In this document: piece by piece, positions 22,609 through 52,214 of the stretch | How the letters are laid out: the number at the start of each line of letters is the position of its first letter | Numbering within the stretch: position 1 is the first letter of the stretch | Assembly: GCF_910596095.1 (NCBI RefSeq) | Contig: NC_056535.1 | Coordinates: forward strand, 9,279,501-9,343,500 | Source: Thunnus maccoyii | Lineage: Eukaryota; Chordata; Actinopteri; Scombriformes; Scombridae | Length of the DNA stretch: 64,000 bases | Direction of reading: 5' to 3' | Notes under the pieces: model-generated | Database searches by the model: none | Told to the model about the DNA's origin: nothing | Seen by the model: only the letters and a program-made list of their open reading frames with translations | Program-made: the position numbers and the translations under genes

Positions 22609-24905
22609 AGCAGTGAGTTAATTTTGTGAGGAAAACCACTTATTAAGAATATCTGACACAAGCAGGAAATCAGGAAGAGCCAGGATGTGTACATGGATTC
22701 ACCTGAAACTCCTGGACCGGTTGTTTGGGTTTAACTCGGGTCAGAATCTCATACTGGCCCAGTTTCCTCTGAAGGAGCTCCTCATAGGTCAGAATGAAAG
22801 TTACGTTACTTTCAGCTGCAATGTTGACAGACACTGAAAACTTCTCCATCTTTCTTCCAGACACCCTTTAACAAAACACAGACACAACTGACCGCCTCTG
22901 ATGTTAAAATGATCAGTTTAGGAACTTTAGATACACTACGTTGCTTTAGTACGTGTAAAGAGGTGGTGTGGGTGGTCTTTTTCATCTTAAATGACTTACT
23001 TGACCAGTCCAGCAGTCTGTCCTGAGGAAACAGCCTTCTCATACTGTTTCTTGGCTTTCTCTTTCTCTTTCACCTCTCCAACATACTCCTGACCATCAAT
23101 TTCCCTGTAAGTTCCAAAAATGGAGGATGACAAATTGAGTAAATGAACTGTGTCACTGACAAAAATCTGCTTTAGAGCACAACTGCAAAAGGAAGCACAA
23201 ATATTGCCAGGAATGTAGGAATGACAGACTGACATGCTGAAGTTGGTGATGAAGGCGGTCTTTGGAAGCTCCACTTCGAAGAAGATTTCCTGTGAGGAGC
23301 TTGCTTTGTTCAGAGCCTTTGAGGTCATGACAGTGTGAGCGAAACGAGACGCCACAGTGCAGTCCACTGTCACACTATACACCTCCACCTGAGACACAGA
23401 AACAGGGAGGAAGAGATAGAAAACAGCAATAGAACAACATGGACAACTTGTCACAAGCCCCTCACATACAGTATTTTAATACAGTAAGGAAGATGCTCTA
23501 CTTTTATGTCATTTCAAGCGGAGTCAAGCCAACAATACGCTGCCCTGATTTGTGCCAAAGAAAAATTATTACAGCTTGAAAACATTTTTAAAAAGACATT
23601 ATGTCACTGATTCCACTTTGGGAGTGATGTGATGAGACTGTTTGGGTGAGTCAACCTGGGTGCTGGAAGCATTAAGCATGGATAGTGTGGGTATTGTCAA
23701 TAAAGATCTAAACTGATTCTTTTCTTACCATGCCATCATTTGTGCTTCTTTTCTGTAAGACAAAAGAAAAGAGAGATGATATTCGTTTTAGATCTGGATG
23801 AAAAAGGAATAATGATCTAAATCCCAAACATTCATACATCTTTCCCCTCCCATCTCCTTTGTCACACTTACCCTATACATATAATTACATTATACATACA
23901 CCCCCTCCTCTTTTCTTTGTTCTTTTCTTTTTGTTTGTTTGTTTTTCATTTCCTTTTGAGGCCTCTGTATTTAACAACTGGCTCCTTGGATTTTACATAC
24001 ATGTTATTGTACTTAAACTGGACACATGTCCAGAAACTTTGTAAAGAAAATGATGAAAAGTGAAATCATATCAAAACTCTACTGTATTGTAAGGGATGCT
24101 GAAGTAAAAAGCAAATGTAAGTTAAACAATGACCTGTATTCATCAGGAGAAATACTACCAGATAACCAAACCCTCAGACTTTGCAAAGCTGGTAATTCCA
24201 ACTGAAACTGTTGTTTTTATTTTAAGGTTCAAGTTAGCTCTTTATCATTCAGAGTAAATATGAAACCTGTAGAATGATGATATTTAACAATGACCAAAAC
24301 ACTGGTGAATAATGTATGAACAGAAAGATGCAACTCCATAACCAAATATTGTCCCTATAACATGAAGCAACTGTCTGTAAATTCAGTAGTTTCAGCTAAA
24401 TACCTGCAGTGATCTGTCAGCTCCTCTTGTCCCCTGAAATACAAATACAGCAGAGCAGAGCAACAAGATATTAGAAAAAGCCACTGCTATAACATGAACT
24501 AATTTGTAAGAAAGAAGCACTCATTCACACAATATACTTTAAATCATTTATCTCACAAAGAGGAGAAGTTAGAAGGAGAATATGACAGCAAAACTGAGTA
24601 GGATTTACGATGCCAACTAGTTATGAAGGAGCACAGTTTGTGTTAAAGGGATTATTCATAAGAAACATAAGAAGCACTAGTGATTCAATCAGGGATCATC
24701 AGATAAAATAAATACTGGCAAAATGACAACAATAAAACAATGTAATTTCAAGTTAAGAGTAGAGTATAAAAGAGTCAGTGTGTGAAGTTACCTGCACAGC
24801 TGCATGGTCCCCAGAGACAACCAGAGCCCCCCGGGCCAGGCTGGGCAGCCAGAGGCAGGCGATGCCCCACAGCAGCAGCTGCCGAACACCCAACAGTCCA
24901 GACAT
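8738..24905 (-). CDS. itih3: Inter-alpha-trypsin inhibitor heavy chain H3-like, tandem copy B (22 exons)
   Basis: Second, directly repeated copy of the same heavy chain gene. Exons: 24792-24905, 24404-24433, 23729-23752, 23234-23388, 23000-23104, 22703-22865, 22359-22469, 22051-22179, 21664-21780, 21389-21557, 21149-21274, 20872-21053, 20485-20670, 20248-20387, 19943-20103, 19679-19705, 19528-19584, 19298-19411, 10743-10944, 10370-10542, 9006-9117, 8738-8876. Total 2736 nt, 911 aa, phases consistent. The intron 10945-19297 is about 8.35 kb because a BEL/Pao element sits in it. Outside the VWA exons only about nine residues differ from copy A. Inside them the MIDAS loop is DRSTSM rather than DRSGSM, GTN becomes ATN, and the TDG loop is three residues longer ([10 protein letters not shown]). 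Asp669-Pro670 is kept. The loop after TDG (GES....IQENVR) resembles human ITIH3 more than copy A does. The large intron could reduce expression, but every exon is intact. Confidence 0.92.
9473..10092. mobile_element. TTAA-flanked MITE in copy B intron
   Basis: A 620-bp element with long terminal inverted repeats: a left arm running through the TCTCATGTGC and GATATATCTTATTCC blocks, and a right arm containing their reverse complements. The ends are TTAA/AGGATTTGG and CCTTATCCT/TTAA. TTAA target duplication suggests a piggyBac-like or Kolobok-like non-autonomous element. No coding capacity. Absent from copy A. Confidence 0.7.
11089..11137 (+). repeat. Truncated 5' LTR of BEL/Pao element
   Basis: About 49 bp align with the start of the 3' LTR (18836 onward), including the shared block GTGTTAAATGTAATATTA, before a DNA element interrupts it at 11138. 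Several mismatches and a short gap separate the two LTRs, so the element is not young. Confidence 0.65.
11138..12209 (-). mobile_element. hAT-like non-autonomous element, full-length copy
   Basis: Ends TAGAGCTGCTTGATTAATC and ATAATCGAGCAGCCCTA, about 1.07 kb, with near-terminal inverted repeats (TAGGGCTGC type). On the gag side the adjacent 8 bp (12210-12217, reverse complement CATTAAAG) nearly equal the 8 bp after the second copy (13478-13485, CATAAAAG), as expected for an 8-bp hAT target duplication. No coding capacity. Confidence 0.75.
12210..12940 (-). pseudogene. Inverted N-terminal gag segment of the BEL/Pao element
   Basis: An open frame on the minus strand starts at 12798 and runs to the DNA element border near 12210. 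It is rich in charged and Ser residues and resembles the N-terminal part of Pao gag, with a Ser/Lys-rich stretch ending in SSARIK. The continuation of this gag region is found on the opposite strand from 13486. About 140 bp of untranslated leader precede it (12799-12940). The frame reads on into the hAT-like element, so the reported 214-residue ORF is partly artefactual. Confidence 0.72.
12941..13477 (+). mobile_element. hAT-like element, partial second copy in inverted orientation
   Basis: Reverse complement of about 11138-11684 of the full-length copy, with roughly 10% or more differences. It ends in a degraded terminus (GAGTGGCTGTA) directly before CATAAAAG at 13478. The inner end is truncated at GTCACAC. 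Confidence 0.75.
13486..14943 (+). pseudogene. BEL/Pao gag remnant (central and C-terminal part)
   Basis: Plus-strand frames continue the inverted N-terminal segment: an Ala/Lys/Glu-rich coiled-coil-like stretch (13486-13640, with in-frame stops), then a longer open stretch 14224-14943. That stretch ends in cysteine/histidine knuckles ([13 protein letters not shown] and a second [14 protein letters not shown]), the nucleic-acid-binding zinc knuckles typical of Pao gag. Frames are broken at least near 13560 and 14000-14220. Confidence 0.75.
14944..18262 (+). pseudogene. BEL/Pao pol remnant (protease, RT, RNase H, integrase)
   Basis: Fragments in several frames. The protease-like [10 protein letters not shown] is near 15075-15105. 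RT lies about 15540-16480, with [10 protein letters not shown] near 15842 and YMDD at about 16199-16210. The connection/RNase H part (16690-17090) carries FSDAS and TDSTS. The integrase part (17700-18260) carries VGVDYFGP and [14 protein letters not shown]. Stops and frameshifts interrupt every domain, so no full polyprotein can be read from it. Confidence 0.8.
18836..19221 (+). repeat. 3' LTR of BEL/Pao element
   Basis: Begins TGTGTGAACCATGTATTTG, similar to the 5' remnant, and runs to the ATGTGT duplication at 19222. It contains a GC-poor promoter-like stretch and AATAAA at about 19082. The exact start is uncertain by a few bases. Confidence 0.6.
22497..22606. repeat. Expanded (CA)n microsatellite, copy B intron 6
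   Basis: About 110 bp of CA with few interruptions, at the place of the roughly 40-bp tract in copy A. In gene sense it is (UG)n ending about 25 nt before the acceptor of exon 22359-22469. Confidence 0.92.
23840..24303. other. Block present only in copy B intron 2
   Basis: Copy A reads straight from CATTCATACATCTT to GAATAATGTATGAACAG; copy B has about 460 bp between. Pyrimidine-rich at its start, with no clear terminal repeats or coding potential. It may be an insertion in B or a deletion in A. Confidence 0.55.
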
Positions 24906-24980
24906 GACCAAACTTCTACTGAACACTGGTTGACTTCACTGCTGAGAAAAAAGCTCTCTGCCCAGGGAGGAGGGACAAAA

Positions 24981-25030
<50 letters not shown>

Positions 25031-26209
25031 GTCCTGGAGTAATGACCAACAGACCAGAGTTCAATATGCAGGACGCCCTGAGGTAGAAAAGCTGCTGCTT
25101 TTAAAGCTCAAAGAAAATATCTGTGCTCGGGCTGAAAGTGTGTTTGTAGGACTGACACCAAACTCACAGCTAACTAGGTGTTTGGTAATATGAAAAGCTT
25201 GACACCCAAAGCCTCAAGCTGGAACGAAAAATATCATAAAAGCACCAATTAGTGACACCAAAATTGCCATGAACACAGTACATTATATCACAGCAGTCAG
25301 CTCATAATACAACTAGATTGTATCCAAAAATAAAAACAATGCCACTGTGTAAATTAATTTTGGTTTGATGAGAATGGAGGATGAAAATTTAATTGAGAAA
25401 CTTCTTTTTAAATTATATTTTGCATTTTAAGAGTATATCTAAAAATCATGAAGTAGCAGAAAAATAAATTAATAACAGTTTTATATTTAGGTGGAATAAT
25501 GACGTAAATATATGTACAGTGTCTATAAGCTTAAAATTAATATGTGGCCAATATGTGTATTTACAATCTGCCATGTGTAGTAGTTGTTTTGTCAGTTCCT
25601 TTAAGATATTGGTGGATACATTTTTGCTGTTGTTTAATGTTTCTGTATAATGATCAGACATGAACATAGAATTATTCATTCATTCATTTATTCATCAACA
25701 TCAGATAAACTTGCTTCATTCAAGTGCTTTCCTCCTCCTTTGCTGGACCCTCTCACTAAACAGCCGGTGCTGCTTCACTTAACATGTGTGTTTATGAAAT
25801 CTCTCATTTGCTGGAGAGCAAACAGTGGAGTACAGCAAGAAAATCACAGAGACTCTCGTATGTTTTTTAAGTTAAAGTATTCTTAAAAATGCTACATACT
25901 TTAACAAACATCTTTGTTTTTTTAATGTGAAACTGTATTTGGCAAAAATGAACCAACCATTTTGTAACTGTGTATTTTTTTAACTTGATAATGTACCCAT
26001 GGGTCTACAGTGTGGAGTCTTAGTGATACATTCAGGAACTATAGTCAGTGCTCATGTCATCACAGAGAGGTAGGCTATTGGAGTTCTGTTGTTAATCAGG
26101 TTGCTTGTTTTTTTCATTTTAATGTTAATACTTTAATCATCATCTGCCAGGGCCAAATTAATGCAAGTAGTCAAGAAGCAAAAATGTCCTGTCGGCCCCA
26201 GCTGACTCC
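24906..26209. promoter_or_regulatory. Upstream region of itih3 copy B
   Basis: Homologous to 7134-8515. Holds a (TG)n tract at about 24985-25030 near the start codon. No gene seen. Identity with copy A is high near the gene and falls toward the TIR element at 26210. Confidence 0.4.
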
Positions 26210-26775
26210 GTGAGGCTGTTTACACTTGGTTTTAAAATGCGTTTCAGTGATCTGAACACAAGTGGACAGCCGAGACACAGTGCCGTTCACACCTGTGTCT
26301 GTCTAAGGTGTCCAGCCAACCACTTTTCCTTACTGCTTACATCACTTCCTCTAGAAGGTCCAAGGGCCCCATGCACAGTTATTACATCAGTCTGTCGCCA
26401 GACAAGCACCAAATTTGTTTCGCATGGGCTATCTAAGAAAACAAAAATGTTTCAAGAATAATATATCTACGGACTATTTGGACTGTTGAGACTGGCAGGA
26501 CGAAGTCATTTGGTGTTTGGGCACTGTCACCAAAACAACCACCATGTCCTGCATTGATAAAGTATTTTCCTATTACATCCTTGGACGCATCAATACACAT
26601 AAGCGTTTACACTACAAAAGATATGTGGTCAAATACGTCCCAGACCACCTCTGCAAGTGATTTGAGTGATCGGCTAACAATGCTTCTTGGTGGTCGTTTA
26701 CACTTGTATTTAGTGCTGTTCACTTGTGATCCAATCGCCCAAGACTCATTTTAAAATGAAATGTAAATAGGGTGT
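26210..26775. mobile_element. TIR MITE in copy B upstream region
   Basis: Left end GGCTGTTTACACTTGG...TTTTAAAATG, and right end the imperfect reverse complement, ending near CATTTTAAAATG...AAATAGGG. Copy A has the uninterrupted site (GCTGACTCTGCATTTCTC). Related by subterminal blocks (CACTTGTGATC, GATC..CCA) to the element at 44165-45131. Non-coding. Confidence 0.65.
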
Positions 26776-26903
26776 GCATTTCTCACACTTCCTTGGTATT
26801 GTGTATGTATTGGTTGTTGATGAGAATTTGTTTGTGGTAACTTGGTTTAATTTTATTTGGCAAAATACACCATGTAGGCACAATATATACTGAAACAACA
26901 GAG

Positions 26904-28101
26904 GCCTTAACATTAGACTTTAACTCAAAGCCACTGTTATTTTTGTTTATATTGTGATTTAGTGGTGCATACAACACCACTAAATGAATTTGAAATTAAC
27001 TTTATTGGCACAAACTAATTCCAACACAGAGTCTTTAGGCCCCTGAGAGTCTGGGGCCTCGGGGCAGTTGCTCGTTTTGTCTGGTTGGTAATACAGCCTT
27101 AATATCAGTTTATTTCTCATTAGTGCTACTGTTTTAATGCTAAATGTTAATGGACTTTTCTATTTTTAAAAAAATATATTGATTTATTAATTTAAACACA
27201 CACAATTAATATTCAACTAATGGAACTCTGTAAAATAAGACACTTCATAATTCATGTTCACAATTCAAATTAACAACACTTTCTTAGGCACAAGACTTGA
27301 AAACCTGGAAAACTTGAATGTTTGAATCATTTAGAGGTACTGACTGTGTATATACAGTACATACCAATGCACATGAAGATTCAAACTTCCCGTCACGTCT
27401 AAGAAGACAGTTACTAAACATCACATCCCTCAGACTTATATTCTGCTTCACTCAACCCATCTGCATGCTACAGTATGTGTATATGAACACAAAAAACAGT
27501 TGCTGTTACTCTCTAATGTCCTTGCACAAATAGCATAGCACTTTGTGCTGGTAATAATGATTGTGCTGTGATTGGGTGAGGTTTATTTGAATAGGTTACC
27601 TGCCACAATTACTGTTTATCTCCATTTGCAAAGTAGACAAGTGTTCATTTCAAGCCTCAAATACACTCCATAGAAATTACCCTTGTTTTATAGTTTACTA
27701 CCAGGAAATAAAAAACATTAGGTTAAAGAACAGGGGAAAACATTTTATTCGGGAACATTGGTCAAGTAAATAAATGGACAATTAAACAAATGTTTGCACA
27801 ATCTTTGTCAATACTGCTAAATAAATATCACAATACATTTACAACACACCTCTATCCAAACCTAAGCCATCTTTCAAGGCTGATGCACTGTGCAAACTGC
27901 AATAACTGTTTATATATGTAGCAATGTAAACACAGACTACATGCACAAAAACAACCCCTTTATCTTTTAAATTCCACTGACCTTCTGTTTTAAAGAAAAT
28001 CTTTGCAATCCATATTATGCAGCAACACCACTGACTCACAAACTTAAAGACTACAGTGTGTGTTTTTTCAGTGCTATTGGTTTATAAGCTGCAGTGTGTG
28101 T
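26904..28101. other. Spacer between the itih3 array and mustn1, with mustn1 3' UTR
   Basis: No additional gene recognised. AT-rich. On the minus strand AATAAA at 27744-27749 lies about 355 nt past the mustn1 stop and is the most plausible poly(A) signal of that gene. No exon-like conserved block was noticed. Confidence 0.5.
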
Positions 28102-30674
<2,573 letters not shown>

Positions 30675-30778
30675 GGTGATTTAAACTGGTGTGTTGATTC
30701 CACAGACACCCTCTCCAATGTGAAAGTGTTTCTGGTTGTTATTCTGGTGTGTGTGTTTGTCTTCCAGCAAGCCTATCA

Positions 30779-30787
30779 TTATATATA
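30779..30787 (-). promoter_or_regulatory. TATA box of mustn1
   Basis: TATATATAA on the minus strand, about 105 nt upstream of the mustn1 ATG, leaving room for a start site near 30750. Best TATA match in the upstream region. Confidence 0.6.
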
Positions 30788-30805
30788 GTCCTGGTCCAGA
30801 CCCAA

Positions 30806-30812
30806 TGAGTCA
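30806..30812 (-). promoter_or_regulatory. AP-1 consensus upstream of mustn1
   Basis: Palindromic AP-1 consensus TGAGTCA about 20 bp upstream of the TATA box. AP-1 is a reported regulator of the mammalian Mustang promoter. CAGCTG E-boxes lie further up at 30887-30892 and 30934-30939, fitting muscle expression. Confidence 0.5.
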
Positions 30813-31547
30813 GTCAGGCCCCCTACCCTCTGTACTACTCTGCCTGTTGTCAGTGTGTATAATTAGGTGTGACGTGAGGGATAGTACAGCTGGAATGGGT
30901 CTCCAGTCTTTTACGATAGGCTTACATGGCCAACAGCTGATAATTCAGGACACAACACAAGTGGTCAGCTCCCTCCTCTCCCCTGGCAGAGATTAAATGT
31001 TGGGATGGGATGTGGCACTTGCTCGTGTCAAAAAGGGAAATTGAGGCTGAGTCCACCTGCCACACTCCAGTGGGTGAGTCTGTTTGCCAATTGTTAAAAC
31101 TTGATTTAAGCCTGAGGGAATGTCTTTTTGAGTCTTGTAAAAAACATTTATAGACACTTAACACATGAACCAACAAAATAAGGGCTGACCCAAGGAGCTG
31201 CCCAACTGTCTTGTGTGAGTCAACATGAATAATAGGCAACAAGCTGGCTTCGGGTCAAATCTGGACACATGATGAGAAAACCCCCTAATAGATCTTCCAT
31301 CATTGGTTGAAGTCAATGACACCTTTACTCCAACAGAAATAATCAGGTGCTTCACAAACACAAATATATATGTATTATCATTTATGCACATCATTTTAGC
31401 CTAGGAAGGTCTAAAGTGTAGATGTTGAGATTAAAGTGTCCTTTACTCGTGAATCCTTCAACAATTTCTTATTGTATATCTGCAAATGGCACAATGAAAA
31501 TGCTCCAACACTGAAATCTCCTAAATCCCTGTAAAGTTGAATGAACA

Positions 31548-31586
31548 TTTTCATATTGACAACTCAACCTGTTGTCAATATGAAAA
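31548..31586. repeat. Perfect inverted repeat, 15-bp arms
   Basis: TTTTCATATTGACAA and its exact complement TTGTCAATATGAAAA, separated by a 9-nt loop. Too small for a MITE with visible interior; may be a hairpin remnant. Confidence 0.85.
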
Positions 31587-31842
31587 ACAACTAGTTGGTA
31601 GTGAAGACCAATTAGATTTTAAGTGACTTGAAATAATAGACGTTAACTGTGCCAGTGAATGTTTAAAGATCATTTTGGCATTTATGTAAACCCACATTTT
31701 TATGTTATCATAATCTGAAATTCCCTGGCGTAAAATGATTGTAAAAATGTTATTGTTGATCAATTTAGAATGTCACAGTTTTCTAGTTTTACTTTATAAC
31801 GTATGTTTTGTTTGTGCCTACATTTTTTCTCTCATTTATTGG

Positions 31843-31877
31843 ATTCTTGTGACGACAAGGTATGTCGTCACAAGAAT
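31843..31877. repeat. Perfect inverted repeat, 14-bp arms
   Basis: ATTCTTGTGACGAC and its exact complement with a 7-nt loop. Lies about 260 bp from the other hairpin, in spacer DNA. Confidence 0.85.
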
Positions 31878-32516
31878 GATAATGATAAAAAAGCAGTAAA
31901 GGAAATACTGAGCAGTCAGAAAACTTGAAATTGAAGTGTTAACTATATGATGATGGACAAAGTGACTCACTGTTTTAAAATGACACATGATCCTAACTAT
32001 GTCTTTAAATCTCTTCTACAAACAACTTAATATATTACAGTGTACTTAGCACTGGTGGCTTTTGTAATTAGGATACTTAGAGTTACTGTGGATGACTGAA
32101 AAAGCAACACACAACAACAAATGATGCGCTTGTCTCATGCAGTGGATATTATGACCACAGGGAGAGTGAAAGTGTGTTGTTAGCTGAAGATGACGAGTCG
32201 AGATGTAATGTATTCTTCGGAGCTTCTGAAGGATGACTCCTGTAGCTAAATGTGTGCCCGTGTGTTATTTACAAGAAGCTATAGGTTAAGTCGGATCTAT
32301 TTCTGGGCACACAATCATGACTGTAGCTCGACCGGCTCTGCACCTCTTTCTAAGTCTGGTCTAGGTCTGAACCCGTTTCAAAACATCACCTGTAGCGGTA
32401 AGAAATGAGCGATGCAGGCCATTTTTTTTACTCACATTATGCTTCTTACAAATTATCCAATCGAGGATATTACTATTTTTCTTTATGTGCTGACACAGAT
32501 CGCCTCCTTGTCACTT

Positions 32517-32588
32517 TCCCTGGTGGTCTAGTGGTTAGGATTCGGCGCTCTCACCGCCGCGGCCCGGGTTCGATTCCCGGTCAGGGAA
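32517..32588 (+). tRNA. tRNA-Glu (anticodon CTC)
   Basis: 72 nt, identical to the copy at 29957-30028. Followed by ATCTTTTTC, a good Pol III terminator. Lies in the spacer between mustn1 and stimate. Confidence 0.97.
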
Positions 32589-32996
32589 CATCTTTTTCTG
32601 TTATACACATCAATCCAATAGAAATGGACCAGGTGCTCAAAGTAGTGTATCACATCATTTATTAGAAAGTAGTTTATAATGATAATTTACCACCATCACT
32701 TGCCTTTTTACTCATCTAGTCGTTTCACTTTTCAAAATACTAAAAGCCCTCTTTGTCCTGCTTGAACTGAGAGTTACAGTAACTGCTGCATGATGCTGTT
32801 CTTTCCTCCTTTAAATTTATTTCTAGCACACATGCCAAAAACGTCATAATGAAATCATTACCAGCACCGAACTCATCACAGTAACAGTTTATGTCACTCT
32901 CCATTTACTTTAAAGAGGACCAGCAGTCACATCAGCTATGCACACTTGCACACACACATCCATCATACACCAGTACATACAGGTATACTGTGCATC

Positions 32997-32999
<3 letters not shown>

Positions 33000-33087
<88 letters not shown>
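33000..33087. repeat. (CA)n microsatellite
   Basis: About 88 bp of uninterrupted CA dinucleotides. Apparent histidine/threonine or cysteine/valine ORFs over it are artefacts. Confidence 0.97.
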
Positions 33088-33090
<3 letters not shown>

Positions 33091-33240
33091 TTCCTGACTG
33101 TCTGGTCCACAGTCACGTAACAGTTTAGAGGTCTATGCATGTCACATTCTTAACATCAGAGCCTGCTACAAACAAAAAAATTCAAACAAACAACAAACGA
33201 AACACCTGCTGGTAATTTCACTCAGGCACATTATTGTAAC

Positions 33241-33263
33241 AAAAAAAAAAAAAAAAAAAAAAA
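33241..33263. repeat. Poly-A tract
   Basis: 23 consecutive A on the plus strand, in spacer DNA; no retroelement body recognised beside it. Confidence 0.9.
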
Positions 33264-34485
33264 TCACACAAACACAAAAGGAAAGATAAAAGCTGTGATA
33301 AATGGGAAATTGTGCAAGAAATGGTTCCCATATCTTGGAGAGAAGGAATAAAGAACACTTTTGGAGCAAGCATAGTCACCTTTTTTGGCCCGAAAATAAC
33401 ACTCAAAACTTGTATAAAAAAATCCCAACAACTTGAAATGAGACAAGAGACATTCAGAGACAAAAAAAAAAAAGAACATAGTTAGAGCACATCAGCAAAA
33501 CCGTCACAGACAAATGGAGAGACTGCAGTCTTGTGCATATAGGCGGACAACACCGGCTGAGCTGATATTCGAAGGACGTTGCAGTGGTGGTACTTGCAGC
33601 CCTACAGATTTAACAAGTGAGCGGACCCTGTCAGAAGATAAAAATGGAAGGTTGCTGCAAGCGTTAATGTGCTACCTCTGACATGAGTAACATTACATAC
33701 AAGATATACAGTAGTAAAGTGTGTAACTGTGCTGGAAACTTTTAAGAGTCGCATCAATACAGTGATTCAAACACTCTGACGTAATGCTCCTCTAAATTTG
33801 AGGTGTGTCCAACTGTACACACCCTCGCACACATACACGCAAACACACATCACAGGCCGTGGTGGTACGTCTATATGCGAAAACAAAGGACAAAGTTTAC
33901 ATGGAATCTACATCAGGAATACAATCACTTTAGAGGACATGTTAAAGTAACAAATGTAACCAACTCCATGAAAGGTTTGCATGATGGTTTGGTTCTTTTG
34001 TGGCCATTTAGATTTGTCCAAACAACCTGATCCTGGACCACTGCATCACAATACCGTACACACCGCCACTGAGATCCAAACAGTAATAAACCAGTGTTAC
34101 CTTTTTCCTATTATACTTACATAAAGGATTTAACAATATAATGTTCATACATGGTGGGAATTCTTTTTCCCAGAGTGTCTTTAAACATAACACTCACCAA
34201 GGAGTGCCATGTTGTAATGCAACTGTGATCTTAAGTACCTGGTTAACTAGCAAAAAACATCTCCCAGTGAGTTAAATTAAATCCCAGGTTAGACACAGTT
34301 TAGTGTCTGCAGAGTCCTCCAGGAGTCAACGGTAAAGGGAATTCAATTACAGTATATTCTGTGATCGAAGGGAATCCTACGTTTGAAAAGATCATGTCAA
34401 CTCCTAAAGAGGGGATGTATGTGGGCCTGTGAGGTGAACGCCAACCAGAGGAAATTCAATCGTAGCAGCTAGCTAGGCACACAGG

Positions 34486-52214
<17,729 letters not shown>

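Larger units (their letters stand above)
8634..26903. repeat. Tandem duplication unit B, expanded by insertions
   Basis: Starts directly at the end of unit A (GAG/TGTTAAG junction) and ends at TGAAACAACAGAG. It is 18,270 bp long, the excess coming from a diverged intron block with a TTAA-flanked MITE (9327-10327), a BEL/Pao element (11089-19221), a block at 23840-24303 absent from copy A, a longer (CA)n at 22497-22606 and a TIR element at 26210-26775. Confidence 0.9.
30940..34485. other. Intergenic spacer mustn1-stimate (includes stimate 3' UTR)
   Basis: No protein gene recognised. Contains two perfect hairpins (31548-31586, 31843-31877), a tRNA-Glu, a long (CA)n tract, a poly-A tract, and presumably the stimate 3' UTR at its right end. 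The stimate poly(A) site was not determined. Confidence 0.5.

Noticed and set aside
32405..32665. ORFs containing GGLVVRIRRSHRRGPGSIPGQ (also at 46726-47100)
   Set aside because: This peptide is the translation of the tRNA-Glu gene; no protein support.
32891..33140. His/Thr- and Cys/Val-repeat ORFs over CA repeats (also 5056-5298, 22299-22694, 7032-7256, 24804-25193)
   Set aside because: Dinucleotide microsatellites are open in several frames; only the embedded ITIH exons are real.
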